From NCBI GenBank assembly GCA_047601745.1, contig JASGIS010000001.1, positions 992,001-1,056,000 of the forward strand: a stretch of DNA of 64,000 bases, read 5' to 3'. Within the stretch, counting starts at the first letter, position 1; each line of letters starts with the position of its first letter. Both the position numbers and the translations under genes were made by a program. Origin of the DNA: JAKPAM01 sp047601745 (GTDB taxonomy: Bacteria; Pseudomonadota; Gammaproteobacteria; Burkholderiales; Burkholderiaceae_E). The notes under the pieces were generated by a model. That model was not told the DNA's origin, did not search any database, and saw only the letters and a program-made list of their open reading frames with translations. Below are positions 1 through 7,009 of this stretch, one piece after another.

Positions 1-1
1 A

Positions 2-412
2 TCGGAATCGACGACGGCGATCGTCAGCGGGCAGGTGCAGGCGACGTCCGAGGCCAGCATCGTCTCGATCCCCTACCTGAAGGCCAATCGCTTCAAGGCG
101 CTGTGCACGACGTGGACGCGCCGCATCTCGGTGTGGCCGGACCTGAGCACCGCCACCGAGCAAGGCTTCCCCGAGGTGCAGATCGCCCACTGGGCCGGCA
201 TCCATGCACCAGCCGGTACGCCGGCCGCGATCATGGACCGGATGGCGCGCGCCGTCGACGCGGCGATGAAGATGCCCGATATCACGACGCGGCTGAAGAA
301 CCTGGGTATCGAGCCGATCGGCGGCACGCGCGCGGACTTCACGGCCTTCGTCGCCAAGGAACGCGAGCGCTTGGGCCGGATCGTCAAGGCCTCGGGAATG
401 AAAGAAGACTGA
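2..412 (+). CDS. Bug-family (TctC-like) solute-binding protein, C-terminal part
   Basis: Only the last 136 or so residues are in the window; the start lies upstream of base 1. The family binds carboxylates in the periplasm for tripartite tricarboxylate transporters, or as orphan receptors. Visible family features are the segment with WPDLSTATEQGFPEVQIAHWAG, followed by HAPAGTPAAIMDRM and an amphipathic C-terminal helix with FVAKERERLGRIVKASG, the usual ending of these proteins. The ligand cannot be read from the C-terminal half. It ends about 140 bases before the next gene and no transporter membrane genes follow, which fits the many orphan Bug receptors of Burkholderiales. Confidence 0.85.
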   Translation, partial: SESTTAIVSGQVQATSEASIVSIPYLKANRFKALCTTWTRRISVWPDLSTATEQGFPEVQIAHWAGIHAPAGTPAAIMDRMARAVDAAMKMPDITTRLKNLGIEPIGGTRADFTAFVAKERERLGRIVKASGMKED

Positions 413-555
413 CCTCGCCGGATCGGCCACGCCGGCGCAAGGCCGCGCGCCGCCGATCGACGTTCTCCTACGCCCCCGTGCGCGCCCGCCTACAGCCAGC
501 GATTCGCGCGCCGGGCACCATGCTTGCATGCCCAAGTGCCAAAGGAGGATGTCCC

Positions 556-1512
556 ATGCCCCGATCCAGCGACACCACCGTCACCCGACAGGCAGACGCC
601 TCGGACGAAAACCTCGGGGCATCCCGGCACGGCGGGCAGCCGGCATCATCCGCCATCGATGCAGCCCACGACGGCCCGGCCCGGACCTCGCTCGATGAAG
701 CGCTCGACGACACGTTTCCGGCCAGCGATCCGGTCGCGGCGACGGCCGGAGCCGGCGGCGAGATCGACACCGACCCGTCGCCGGATACGGCCGACGCGAT
801 GTCCGTCGAGGGTCGCGATGCCGCCTCTGGGCGCCGCGCGACGGCCAATGGCCGCGCCCGCATCCGCCGCACCGGCAACGAACCGGTTCCGTTCCCGACC
901 TCGCGCCGGGCGGGTGCCGGCGTCGGCGACGACCGCCAGGCGATGAGCCTGCGCCCCGATGCCGTCCAGATGCTGCAGGCCGACCACGCGCATCTGCTGC
1001 TGACGACGCAGAAGTTCAAGCCGCGCCTGTCGTTCGACCGCAAGCGGGCGATCGTCGATACCGTCTGCATCACGCTCGAAGTGCACACGCAGATCAAGGA
1101 AGAAATCTTCCTGCCGGCGCTGTCCGACGTGATGCCTGCCGACGATCCGGACCTGGCCGCCGCGGTCGGCGCGATCGAGCCGCTGCGCGACGAGATCGCG
1201 CGCCTGCGCGGCCTCAGGCCCTGGGACGACGCGTTCGACGGGCAGTTCATGTCGATGATGAATGCGGTGCTGCACGGCATCGCCGAGGAAGAGACGCGGC
1301 TGCTGCCGATCGCGCAGTCGCGCCTGGCCGATCGGCTCGATGCGCTCGGCGCGCAGATGTCGCACCGCCGGATGCAACTGATGGGTCCGCACCTGGCGGC
1401 GCTGACGATCAACACGCTGCGCACGCTGCCGTTCGGCGGCTGGCTGGCCGGCGCCGGAGCGTTCGCCGGCGGCCTGCTGCTGGCCCGCACGCTGGCGGCC
1501 CGCCGCCCCTGA
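556..1512 (+). CDS. Hemerythrin HHE domain protein with disordered N-terminus
   Basis: The protein has 318 residues. The start at 556 is chosen because a strong ribosome site, AAAGGAGGAT, lies at 541-550. Residues 1-135 are low-complexity, rich in Asp, Ala, Arg and Pro, and look disordered. Residues about 140-260 resemble the HHE cation-binding domain, with the spaced histidines and acids in LQADHAHLLL, EVHTQIKEEIFLPAL and NAVLHGIAEEETRLLP, which would bind a di-iron centre. The last 35 residues are Gly/Ala/Leu-rich, including GGWLAGAGAFAGGLLL, and could be a membrane anchor. Such proteins sense or buffer oxygen, NO or iron; the role here is unknown. Confidence 0.75.
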   Translation: MPRSSDTTVTRQADASDENLGASRHGGQPASSAIDAAHDGPARTSLDEALDDTFPASDPVAATAGAGGEIDTDPSPDTADAMSVEGRDAASGRRATANGRARIRRTGNEPVPFPTSRRAGAGVGDDRQAMSLRPDAVQMLQADHAHLLLTTQKFKPRLSFDRKRAIVDTVCITLEVHTQIKEEIFLPALSDVMPADDPDLAAAVGAIEPLRDEIARLRGLRPWDDAFDGQFMSMMNAVLHGIAEEETRLLPIAQSRLADRLDALGAQMSHRRMQLMGPHLAALTINTLRTLPFGGWLAGAGAFAGGLLLARTLAARRP

Positions 1513-1578
1513 CGGCGTCCGCGCAGCCTCCGACCCTCCAACCCTTCTCCGTCCTCGACGCCAACGCCCGGAGTGCCC

Positions 1579-2502
1579 ATGGTTCGGCTCGATTGTCTGG
1601 TTCATCTGCAGTATGAGGCCCACGCGCCCAGTACCGTCGTCTTCAACGTCGAACCGGCGGTCTCGCCGCACCAGACGATCGTTCGCGAGCAGGTCGACAT
1701 CCGCGGCGAGACCGGGATGTGCGACGGTCTGATCAACCATGAAGGCACGCGGTTGCTGCGCGTACCGGCGATGGGCCCGATCGAGATCGCATCGCGCTTC
1801 GTCGTCGACATCCAGCACGTGACGCACGACCCGCTCGCGCTGTCCGAGATGCCGGTCCACGCGCTGCCGATGTCGACGCTGTCGTACCTGTACCCGAGCC
1901 GCTACTGCGAATCGGACAAGCTGATGCCGGTCGCGCTGCGGGCTTTCGGCCAGCAGCGGCCCGGCTATTCGCGCATCGCCGCCGTCGCGCAATGGGTGCG
2001 CGACCAGGTCGCGTTCGATCCGGATGCCCACGGCCCGGACGCATCGCAGCCGCCGGCCTCGGCGGTCGACGTGCTGGCTCGCCGGCGCGGCGGCAGCCGG
2101 GAGCTCGCGCACCTGATGATCGCGTTATGCCGCGCGTTGAACGTGCCGGCGCGCTTCGTCAGCGGCATCGAGGCGGGCGGACGAACCGGAGAGGACACCC
2201 GCGCCGAGGGCTTCCACGCGCACGTCGAGGTGTTCCTGAGCGGACGCTGGTACCTGTTCGACCCGACCGGCAGCGCGGCGACCACCGGCCACGTACGGCT
2301 CGGCACCGGCCGCGACGCATCGGACACCGCGTTCGCGACGGTCTTCGGCTCGGCGACCTGCGTGCAGCAGCGCGTCCAGGCGCGCGCGCTCGAAGACCCG
2401 GCCAGCGACATCCGCCTGCCCCGACGGACCGACCAGCCGGTCAGCACGTCGCGGGCTCAGGCCGCATCCCGCTCCGACGCGAGCCCGGCGGCCGCCGCTT
2501 AG
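1579..2502 (+). CDS. Transglutaminase-like domain protein, catalytic Cys replaced by Ser
   Basis: The protein has 307 residues. ATG at 1579 is preferred over the in-frame GTG at 1573. The N-terminal part matches the beta-strand region seen in bacterial transglutaminase-like proteins, with HAPSTVVFNVEP and a PSRYCESDKL segment. The core follows with RRGGSRELAHLMIALCRAL, then HAHVEVFLSGRWYLFDPTG. The second and third residues of the Cys-His-Asp triad are present (His in HAHVEVF, Asp in FDPTG). The first, usually in G-V-C-x-D-x-A-H, is Ser173 (codon AGC at 2095-2097). It may be an inactive or changed-chemistry homolog. Such proteins often act on peptides or amides; the substrate is unknown. Confidence 0.8.
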   Translation: MVRLDCLVHLQYEAHAPSTVVFNVEPAVSPHQTIVREQVDIRGETGMCDGLINHEGTRLLRVPAMGPIEIASRFVVDIQHVTHDPLALSEMPVHALPMSTLSYLYPSRYCESDKLMPVALRAFGQQRPGYSRIAAVAQWVRDQVAFDPDAHGPDASQPPASAVDVLARRRGGSRELAHLMIALCRALNVPARFVSGIEAGGRTGEDTRAEGFHAHVEVFLSGRWYLFDPTGSAATTGHVRLGTGRDASDTAFATVFGSATCVQQRVQARALEDPASDIRLPRRTDQPVSTSRAQAASRSDASPAAAA

Positions 2503-2520
2503 CGGCGCCGTCGTTCGCGC

Positions 2521-2548
2521 CCGGCCGTACTCACCCGGCCGTACTCAT
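2521..2548. repeat. Two 14-bp direct repeats after the transglutaminase-like gene
   Basis: CCGGCCGTACTCAC at 2521-2534 is followed directly by CCGGCCGTACTCAT at 2535-2548. The pair lies in the gap between two convergent genes, shortly after the stop at 2502. It is a minor case of the tandem duplication seen after several genes in this window. Confidence 0.7.
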
Positions 2549-2664
2549 CTGGCCGGCCCGATCCGGCCCGCCCCGACCCGGTCGACCCGGCCCTGCCGAA
2601 TCACCAGGCCATGCGCGGCAGCCACGGCGCGGAACCGCGCGGCCGCCGGAGCCTCCGCGCATCG

Positions 2665-4395
2665 TCAGGCGTTGGCGACCTTCCGGTCGTCGCCGGGCGC
2701 ATCCAGCCTGACGTAGCCGAGCGCCACGCCGCGGCTGAGCGCCGACAGGATCGCCTTGAGCGCGGCGGTCACGATGTTCGGGTGGATACCGACGCCATAA
2801 GCGCTCTCCTCCCAGCCGAACTTCATCTGCACGTAGGCGACGGCCTGCGAATCGTGCCCGGTGCTGATCGCGTGCTCGGTGTAGCTCATCACCTTGGCAT
2901 CGATGCCGAACGCCTGCTGCAGGCCGTGCATCAACGCGTCGACCGGTCCGTTGCCCTGGCCGGCGATCGTGACCGGCCGGCCCTGGAAGCGCACCGACGC
3001 GACGATGCTTTCGGCGTCGGACTTGCCTCGGCTGTGCGTCAGCTCGTGGTCCTCGTAGGCGACCGCGACGTCGTCGGCCAGGTAGGTCTGGTCGAAGATC
3101 CGGCGGATCTCGGCCGAGGTCTGCTCCTTGCCGGTCGCGTCGGCCGCCTCCTGCACGACCTTGCTGAACTCGATCTGCAACAGGCGCGGCAGCTCGAGGC
3201 CATGGTCGCGTTCGAGCAGATACGCGATGCCGCCCTTGCCCGACTGGCTGTTGACGCGGATCACCGCGTCATAAGTGCGGCCCAGATCGGCCGGATCGAT
3301 CGGCAGATACGGCACGTCCCAGAATGCATCGCCCTCGGTCTTGCGCGCGGTCAGGCCCTTCTTGATCGCGTCCTGGTGCGAGCCCGAGAACGCGGTGAAC
3401 ACCAGTTCGCCGCCATACGGGTGACGCGGGTGGACCGGCAACTGGTTGCAGTATTCGACGACGCGCACCGACTCGTTGACGTCGGAGAAATCGATGCCCG
3501 GATCGACACCCTGCGTGAAGAGGTTCAAGGCCAACGTCACCAGGCAGACGTTGCCGGTGCGCTCGCCGTTGCCGAACAGGCAGCCCTCGACGCGATCGGC
3601 GCCGGCCATCACCGCCAGCTCGGCCGCCGCAACGCCGCATCCGCGATCATTGTGCGGGTGCACCGACAGGATGATCGCGTCGCGGTACTTCAGGTGCCGG
3701 TGCATCCACTCGACCATGTCGGCGTACACGTTCGGCGTGCTGTGCTCGACGGTGGCCGGCAGGTTGACGATCATCTTGCGGTCCGGCGTCGGCTTCCAGA
3801 CGTCGCCGACCGCGTCGCAGACCTCGAGCGCATAGTCCAGCTCGGTGCCGGTGAAGCTCTCGGGCGAGTATTCGAACGTCCACTTCGTCTGCGGATACTT
3901 GGCCGCGTTCTCGGCCACCCAGGTGGCGCCCTGCACGGCGATCTCCTTGACGCCGGCGCGGTCGAGGTTGAACACGACGCGCCGTTGCGCGGTCGACGTC
4001 GAGTTGTAGACGTGGACGATCGCGCGCTTGGCGCCCACCAGCGATTCGAACGTGCGCTCGATCAGTTCCGGACGCGCCTGCGTCAGCACCTGGACGGTCA
4101 CGTCATCGGGAATCAGGTTGTTCTCGATCAGTTCGCGAACGAAGTCGAAGTCGGTCTGCGAAGCGGCCGGAAACCCGATCTCGATCTCCTTGTAGCCGAT
4201 CTTCACCAGGTGCTGGAACATCTTCATCTTGCGTTCCGAATCCATCGGCTCGATCAGCGACTGGTTGCCGTCGCGCAGGTCGACGCTGCACCAGATCGGC
4301 GCCTGCGAGATGACCTGGTTGGGCCATTTGCGATCGGGAAGCGGAACCGGGGCGAACGGGCGGTATTTCTTGGCGGGATCGACGGCGTAACTCAT
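2665..4395 (-). CDS. leuA: 2-isopropylmalate synthase (long type)
   Basis: LeuA condenses acetyl-CoA with 2-oxoisovalerate, the committed step of leucine synthesis, in the cytoplasm. At 576 residues it has the size of the long (type 2) enzymes. The catalytic barrel shows the metal-binding start WCSVDLRDGNQSL near residue 38, the HPHNDRG motif and the GNGERTGN loop. The C-terminal 130 residues contain the allosteric leucine-binding type domain (GQGNGPVDALMHGLQQAFG). ATG at 4395 is chosen because AGAGG sits 6 bases upstream; the GTG one codon earlier is less likely. A leucine-rich leader peptide and a good promoter lie upstream on the same strand. No other leu genes are adjacent. Confidence 0.96.
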   Translation of the reverse strand: MSYAVDPAKKYRPFAPVPLPDRKWPNQVISQAPIWCSVDLRDGNQSLIEPMDSERKMKMFQHLVKIGYKEIEIGFPAASQTDFDFVRELIENNLIPDDVTVQVLTQARPELIERTFESLVGAKRAIVHVYNSTSTAQRRVVFNLDRAGVKEIAVQGATWVAENAAKYPQTKWTFEYSPESFTGTELDYALEVCDAVGDVWKPTPDRKMIVNLPATVEHSTPNVYADMVEWMHRHLKYRDAIILSVHPHNDRGCGVAAAELAVMAGADRVEGCLFGNGERTGNVCLVTLALNLFTQGVDPGIDFSDVNESVRVVEYCNQLPVHPRHPYGGELVFTAFSGSHQDAIKKGLTARKTEGDAFWDVPYLPIDPADLGRTYDAVIRVNSQSGKGGIAYLLERDHGLELPRLLQIEFSKVVQEAADATGKEQTSAEIRRIFDQTYLADDVAVAYEDHELTHSRGKSDAESIVASVRFQGRPVTIAGQGNGPVDALMHGLQQAFGIDAKVMSYTEHAISTGHDSQAVAYVQMKFGWEESAYGVGIHPNIVTAALKAILSALSRGVALGYVRLDAPGDDRKVANA

Positions 4396-4570
4396 CACGA
4401 ACCTCTTGGTACGGGCGCCGGGCGGCGCCGGGATTTCAGGACGACATTCGGTATGCCCGGCCCCGGCGCCGGTGGCGCGCGTTCAGGCCGGAAGATCGAT
4501 GCGCGGACCCCTTGGCCATTTTGAAGGCCACGGCGCCGACACGGGTGATGGGGGGGAAAGATATGTGCGC

Positions 4571-4723
4571 CTAGCGGCGCAGTAGCAGCAGCGAGCCGAG
4601 ACCGGCACGCGTCGACGCGGCGGCGGGAGCCGAACCCGAAAGCATCCACCCGGCGAAAATCGACGCGGCCGCCGCGGCGCGGGCGCCGGGAGGGGTCGAG
4701 CGGGTGACGGGTTGCATGGACAT
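4571..4723 (-). CDS. Candidate leucine leader peptide upstream of leuA
   Basis: A 50-codon open frame on the leuA strand starts at ATG 4723 and ends with Gly-Ser, four Leu codons in a row (CTG CTG CTA CTG, 4591-4580), two Arg codons and TAG at 4573-4571. The Leu run directly before the stop is the layout of attenuation leader peptides, where ribosome stalling reports leucyl-tRNA supply. The first ATG falls where transcription from the promoter at 4759-4730 should begin, so translation may be leaderless; a second ATG is at 4717. I see no clean U-tract terminator before leuA, so the switching structure is not established. Inference from position and codon content. Confidence 0.6.
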   Translation of the reverse strand: MSMQPVTRSTPPGARAAAAASIFAGWMLSGSAPAAASTRAGLGSLLLLRR

Positions 4724-4729
4724 TCTTCA

Positions 4730-4759
4730 ATGATCCGCTCGAGCCGGCGCATTTGTCAA
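4730..4759 (-). promoter_or_regulatory. Sigma-70-type promoter for leader peptide and leuA
   Basis: On the minus strand a perfect -35 box TTGACA occupies 4759-4754. An 18-base spacer leads to GATCAT at 4735-4730, a 4-of-6 match to the -10 consensus. The predicted start is about 4724-4723, on or next to the first leader ATG. Confidence 0.65.
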
Positions 4760-4767
4760 GCCGGCCG

Positions 4768-4865
4768 GGCAGCACGCGTCCGGCAGCACGCGTCCGGCAG
4801 CACACGCCCGGCAGCACACGCCCGGCAGCACACGCCCGGCAGCGCACACTCGGCAGCGCGCACCG
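4768..4865. repeat. Seven 14-bp tandem repeats
   Basis: Seven consecutive 14-bp units run from 4768. The first two read GGCAGCACGCGTCC, the next three GGCAGCACACGCCC, and the last two are more diverged (GGCAGCGCACACTC, GGCAGCGCGCACCG). The array lies between the leuA leader promoter and the 3' end of metW. The order of variants suggests stepwise duplication. There are no spacers, so this is not a CRISPR array. Confidence 0.9.
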
Positions 4866-4902
4866 GGCGACGCCCCCGGGCCATGCGGGCCGCCGGCCGC
4901 GA

Positions 4903-5502
4903 TCAGCGGCGGCGAAAGCGGTAGATCGCCTGTGTGGCCCGCAGCCCGGCCAGCGCCCTCACCGGGCGGCCGTCGGCCAGGAACGCGCTGGCGGTGATGA
5001 CGAGGTCGTGATCGCGCAGGAACGACTCGAAATCCGGGATCGTCGCCAGGTGCAGATTCGGCGTGTCGTACCACTGGTACGGCATCGTCCGGGACATCGG
5101 CATGTGCCCGCGCAGCAACGACCACGCGTGCGTCCAGCGGCCGAAGTTCGGAAACGACACGACGCCTTCCTTGCCGATCCGGCTCATCTCGCTGAGCACC
5201 TGCTCGGTCTTGTGCGTCGCCTGGATCGCCATCGACGAGATCACCACGTCGAACTGCGCGGCATTGAACATGCCGAGCCCTTCCTCGATGTTCTGCTGGA
5301 TCACGTTGATGCCGCGCTGTGCGCAGCGCAGGACGGCCTTGTCGTCGATCTCGACGCCATAACCGTGGCAGCCCTTGCGCGTCTGCAGATAGCCGAGCAG
5401 CGCGCCGTCGCCGCAACCCAGGTCGAGCACGCGGGCGCCGGCCGGCACCCAGTCGGCGATGCATTGCAGGTCGGGACGCAGGGTGTCGACAGCATCGGAC
5501 AT
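4903..5502 (-). CDS. metW: Methionine biosynthesis protein MetW
   Basis: This 199-residue protein has a methyltransferase-like Rossmann fold with the SAM-binding signature VLDLGCGDGALLGYL near residue 25. It also shows the MetW features ISSMAIQATH, VSFPNFGRW and the tail DFESFLRDHDLVITAS. In bacteria that use MetX rather than MetA, MetW is the usual partner and is needed for full MetX activity. Its ATG overlaps the metX stop by one base (TGATG at 5504-5500), so the two are translationally coupled and share the riboswitch-controlled transcript. Family length is normal. Confidence 0.94.
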   Translation of the reverse strand: MSDAVDTLRPDLQCIADWVPAGARVLDLGCGDGALLGYLQTRKGCHGYGVEIDDKAVLRCAQRGINVIQQNIEEGLGMFNAAQFDVVISSMAIQATHKTEQVLSEMSRIGKEGVVSFPNFGRWTHAWSLLRGHMPMSRTMPYQWYDTPNLHLATIPDFESFLRDHDLVITASAFLADGRPVRALAGLRATQAIYRFRRR

Positions 5503-6710
5503 CAGGCCCGCCCTCCTCGCGCCGCGCGTTCGACCACGTTCCGGGCCGTATCCGCTGCCGAGCCGTCGGCGGCGATCCGCCGGCCGATGCTGTCGAAATA
5601 AGCGCGCACCATCGCGTGGTACTGCGGATCGTCGAGCAGGAACGCGTCGTGGCCGTGCGGCGCGTCGATCTCGGCATAAGTGACGTTGCGCCGGTTGTGC
5701 AGCAGCGCCTCGACGATCTCGCGGCTGCGCTCCGGCGAGAACCGCCAGTCGGTCGTGAACGACGCGATGAAGAAATCGGCCGTGGCCGGCGCCAGCGCCG
5801 CCGCCAGGTCGCCGCCGTGCGCGCGCGCCGGATCGAAGTAGTCGAGCGCGCGCGTGATCAGCAGATACGTGTTGGCATCGAAGTACTTGGAGAACTTCTC
5901 GCCCTGGTGGCGCAGGTACGATTCGATCTCGAACTCGACGTCGAACGTGAACCGGTAGTCGTCGTCGTCCTGCCGGTCGCGCAGGCCGCGTCCGAAACGC
6001 TCGGCCATCACGTCGTCGGACAGGTAAGTGATGTGGCCGATCATCCGCGCGACCTCCAGGCCGCGGCGCGGCACCGTGCCGTGCTCGTAGAACCCGCCGC
6101 CGAAGAACTCCGGATCGGTCAGGATCGCGCGGCGCGCGACCTCGTTGAACGCGATGTTCTGCGCCGACAGCTTGGCCGTCGACGCGATCACCAGCGCATG
6201 GGCGACGCGCTGCGGATACAGGATCGACCAGGCCAGCGCCTGCATCCCGCCGAGGCTGCCGCCCATGACCGCCGCGAAGCGCTCGATGCCGAGCCGATCG
6301 GCCAGCCGGGCCTGCGTATGCACCCAATCCTCGACGGTCAGCACCGGGAACGACGAGCCCCACGGCCGGCCGGTGGCCGGATTGATCGACATCGGCCCGG
6401 TCGAGCCGAAGCAGCTACCGAGATTGTTGACGCCGACGACGAAGAAGCGGTCGGTATCGAGCGGGCGGCCCGGACCGATCATGTTGTCCCACCAGCCGAT
6501 GTCCTTCGGATCGTCGGCATGAAAGCCGGCCACGTGATGCGACGCGTTCAGCGCGTGGCAGACCAGCACCGCGTTGTCGCGATGCGGCGACAGCGTGCCG
6601 TAGGTCTCGTAGACCAGTTCGTAACCGGGAAACGTCGCGCCGCTCGCCAGGGTCAGACCCTCGTCGAAGCGAGCGCGCTGCGGGGTCACGACCCCGACCG
6701 ATGCTGACAT
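5502..6710 (-). CDS. metX: Homoserine O-acyltransferase MetX
   Basis: MetX acylates homoserine at the start of methionine synthesis in the cytoplasm. Many betaproteobacterial MetX enzymes prefer succinyl-CoA, so the acyl donor is left open. The alpha/beta-hydrolase fold is clear: ALNASHHVAG, the nucleophile elbow GGSLGGMQALAW and the His/Asp end with DAPHGHDAFLLD. With ATG at 6710 it has 402 residues, close to the family. An upstream TTG at 6725 is rejected because it lies beside the U-tract of the terminator hairpin at 6724-6758. A SAM-II riboswitch lies further upstream, so expression should fall when S-adenosylmethionine is abundant. Confidence 0.93.
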   Translation of the reverse strand: MSASVGVVTPQRARFDEGLTLASGATFPGYELVYETYGTLSPHRDNAVLVCHALNASHHVAGFHADDPKDIGWWDNMIGPGRPLDTDRFFVVGVNNLGSCFGSTGPMSINPATGRPWGSSFPVLTVEDWVHTQARLADRLGIERFAAVMGGSLGGMQALAWSILYPQRVAHALVIASTAKLSAQNIAFNEVARRAILTDPEFFGGGFYEHGTVPRRGLEVARMIGHITYLSDDVMAERFGRGLRDRQDDDDYRFTFDVEFEIESYLRHQGEKFSKYFDANTYLLITRALDYFDPARAHGGDLAAALAPATADFFIASFTTDWRFSPERSREIVEALLHNRRNVTYAEIDAPHGHDAFLLDDPQYHAMVRAYFDSIGRRIAADGSAADTARNVVERAARGGRA

Positions 6711-6723
6711 GGACCATCCAATC

Positions 6724-6758
6724 AAAACGCCCGATCAGCCTGCCGTGGCCGTCGGGCG
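6724..6758 (-). terminator. Intrinsic terminator between riboswitch and metX
   Basis: On the minus strand CGCCCGA (6758-6752 side) pairs with TCGGGCG (6734-6728), a perfect 7-bp stem, followed at once by TTTT (6727-6724). It ends 14 bases before the metX ATG. It is placed to act as the expression platform of the SAM-II element. Confidence 0.75.
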
Positions 6759-6773
6759 ATTCGATGGGTCGCA

Positions 6774-6826
6774 CCGCTTTAGCCGCATTTATCAAGCGCC
6801 CGCAAGCTGATCTCAAATCGGCGCCA
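6774..6826 (-). promoter_or_regulatory. SAM-II riboswitch upstream of metX
   Basis: Read on the minus strand, this stretch shows the compact SAM-II pattern: a P1 stem GCGCC/GGCGC, the GATTTGA segment in the loop, TTGCGGGCGC closing P1, then GATAAATG and GGCTAAAG, which carry the conserved pseudoknot bases. SAM-II is known from alpha- and betaproteobacteria, usually upstream of metA, metX or metC. The element is followed by a terminator and then metX-metW, which fits repression by S-adenosylmethionine. The fold was recognised by eye; a covariance-model search would settle it. Confidence 0.85.
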
Positions 6827-6857
6827 GAGGGAATCGTACAACAAAAGGCCGGACGGT

Positions 6858-6877
6858 CGCGCGGGGCGCCCCGCGCG
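6858..6877. repeat. 20-bp perfect palindrome between metX and PQQ dehydrogenase
   Basis: Bases 6858-6877 form an uninterrupted perfect palindrome centred on GGGGCGCCCC. It lies about 30 bases upstream of the SAM-II element and about 130 bases before the divergent dehydrogenase gene. It could be an operator or a hairpin-forming site. With no loop and very high GC content, chance is possible. Confidence 0.5.
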
Positions 6878-7009
6878 GGCGCCGTGCTTACCACCACCAG
6901 CTTGAATGTTCGCTGACAGGGGTCTTTCGGCGACAGGTCTCTCGTACGCGGCGGCCGGGCACGTGTTGACATGGCGAGTGGCGATATCTCGTACCCGGAG
7001 GAACCCCGC

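Noticed and set aside
2611..4524. A 637-codon open frame on the plus strand
   Set aside because: It lies antisense to leuA, which has clear catalytic motifs. Composition is typical of a mirror frame in GC-rich DNA.
4396..4570. A classic attenuator terminator between the leader peptide and leuA
   Set aside because: GC-rich inverted repeats exist (GGCGCCGGG with CCCGGCGCC; TGGCC with GGCCA), but none is followed by a T-run, so I did not call a terminator.
4483..4752. An 89-codon minus-strand frame overlapping the leuA leader
   Set aside because: It is in another frame, Arg/Pro-rich, and has no features. The 50-codon frame with the Leu run and matching promoter explains the region better.
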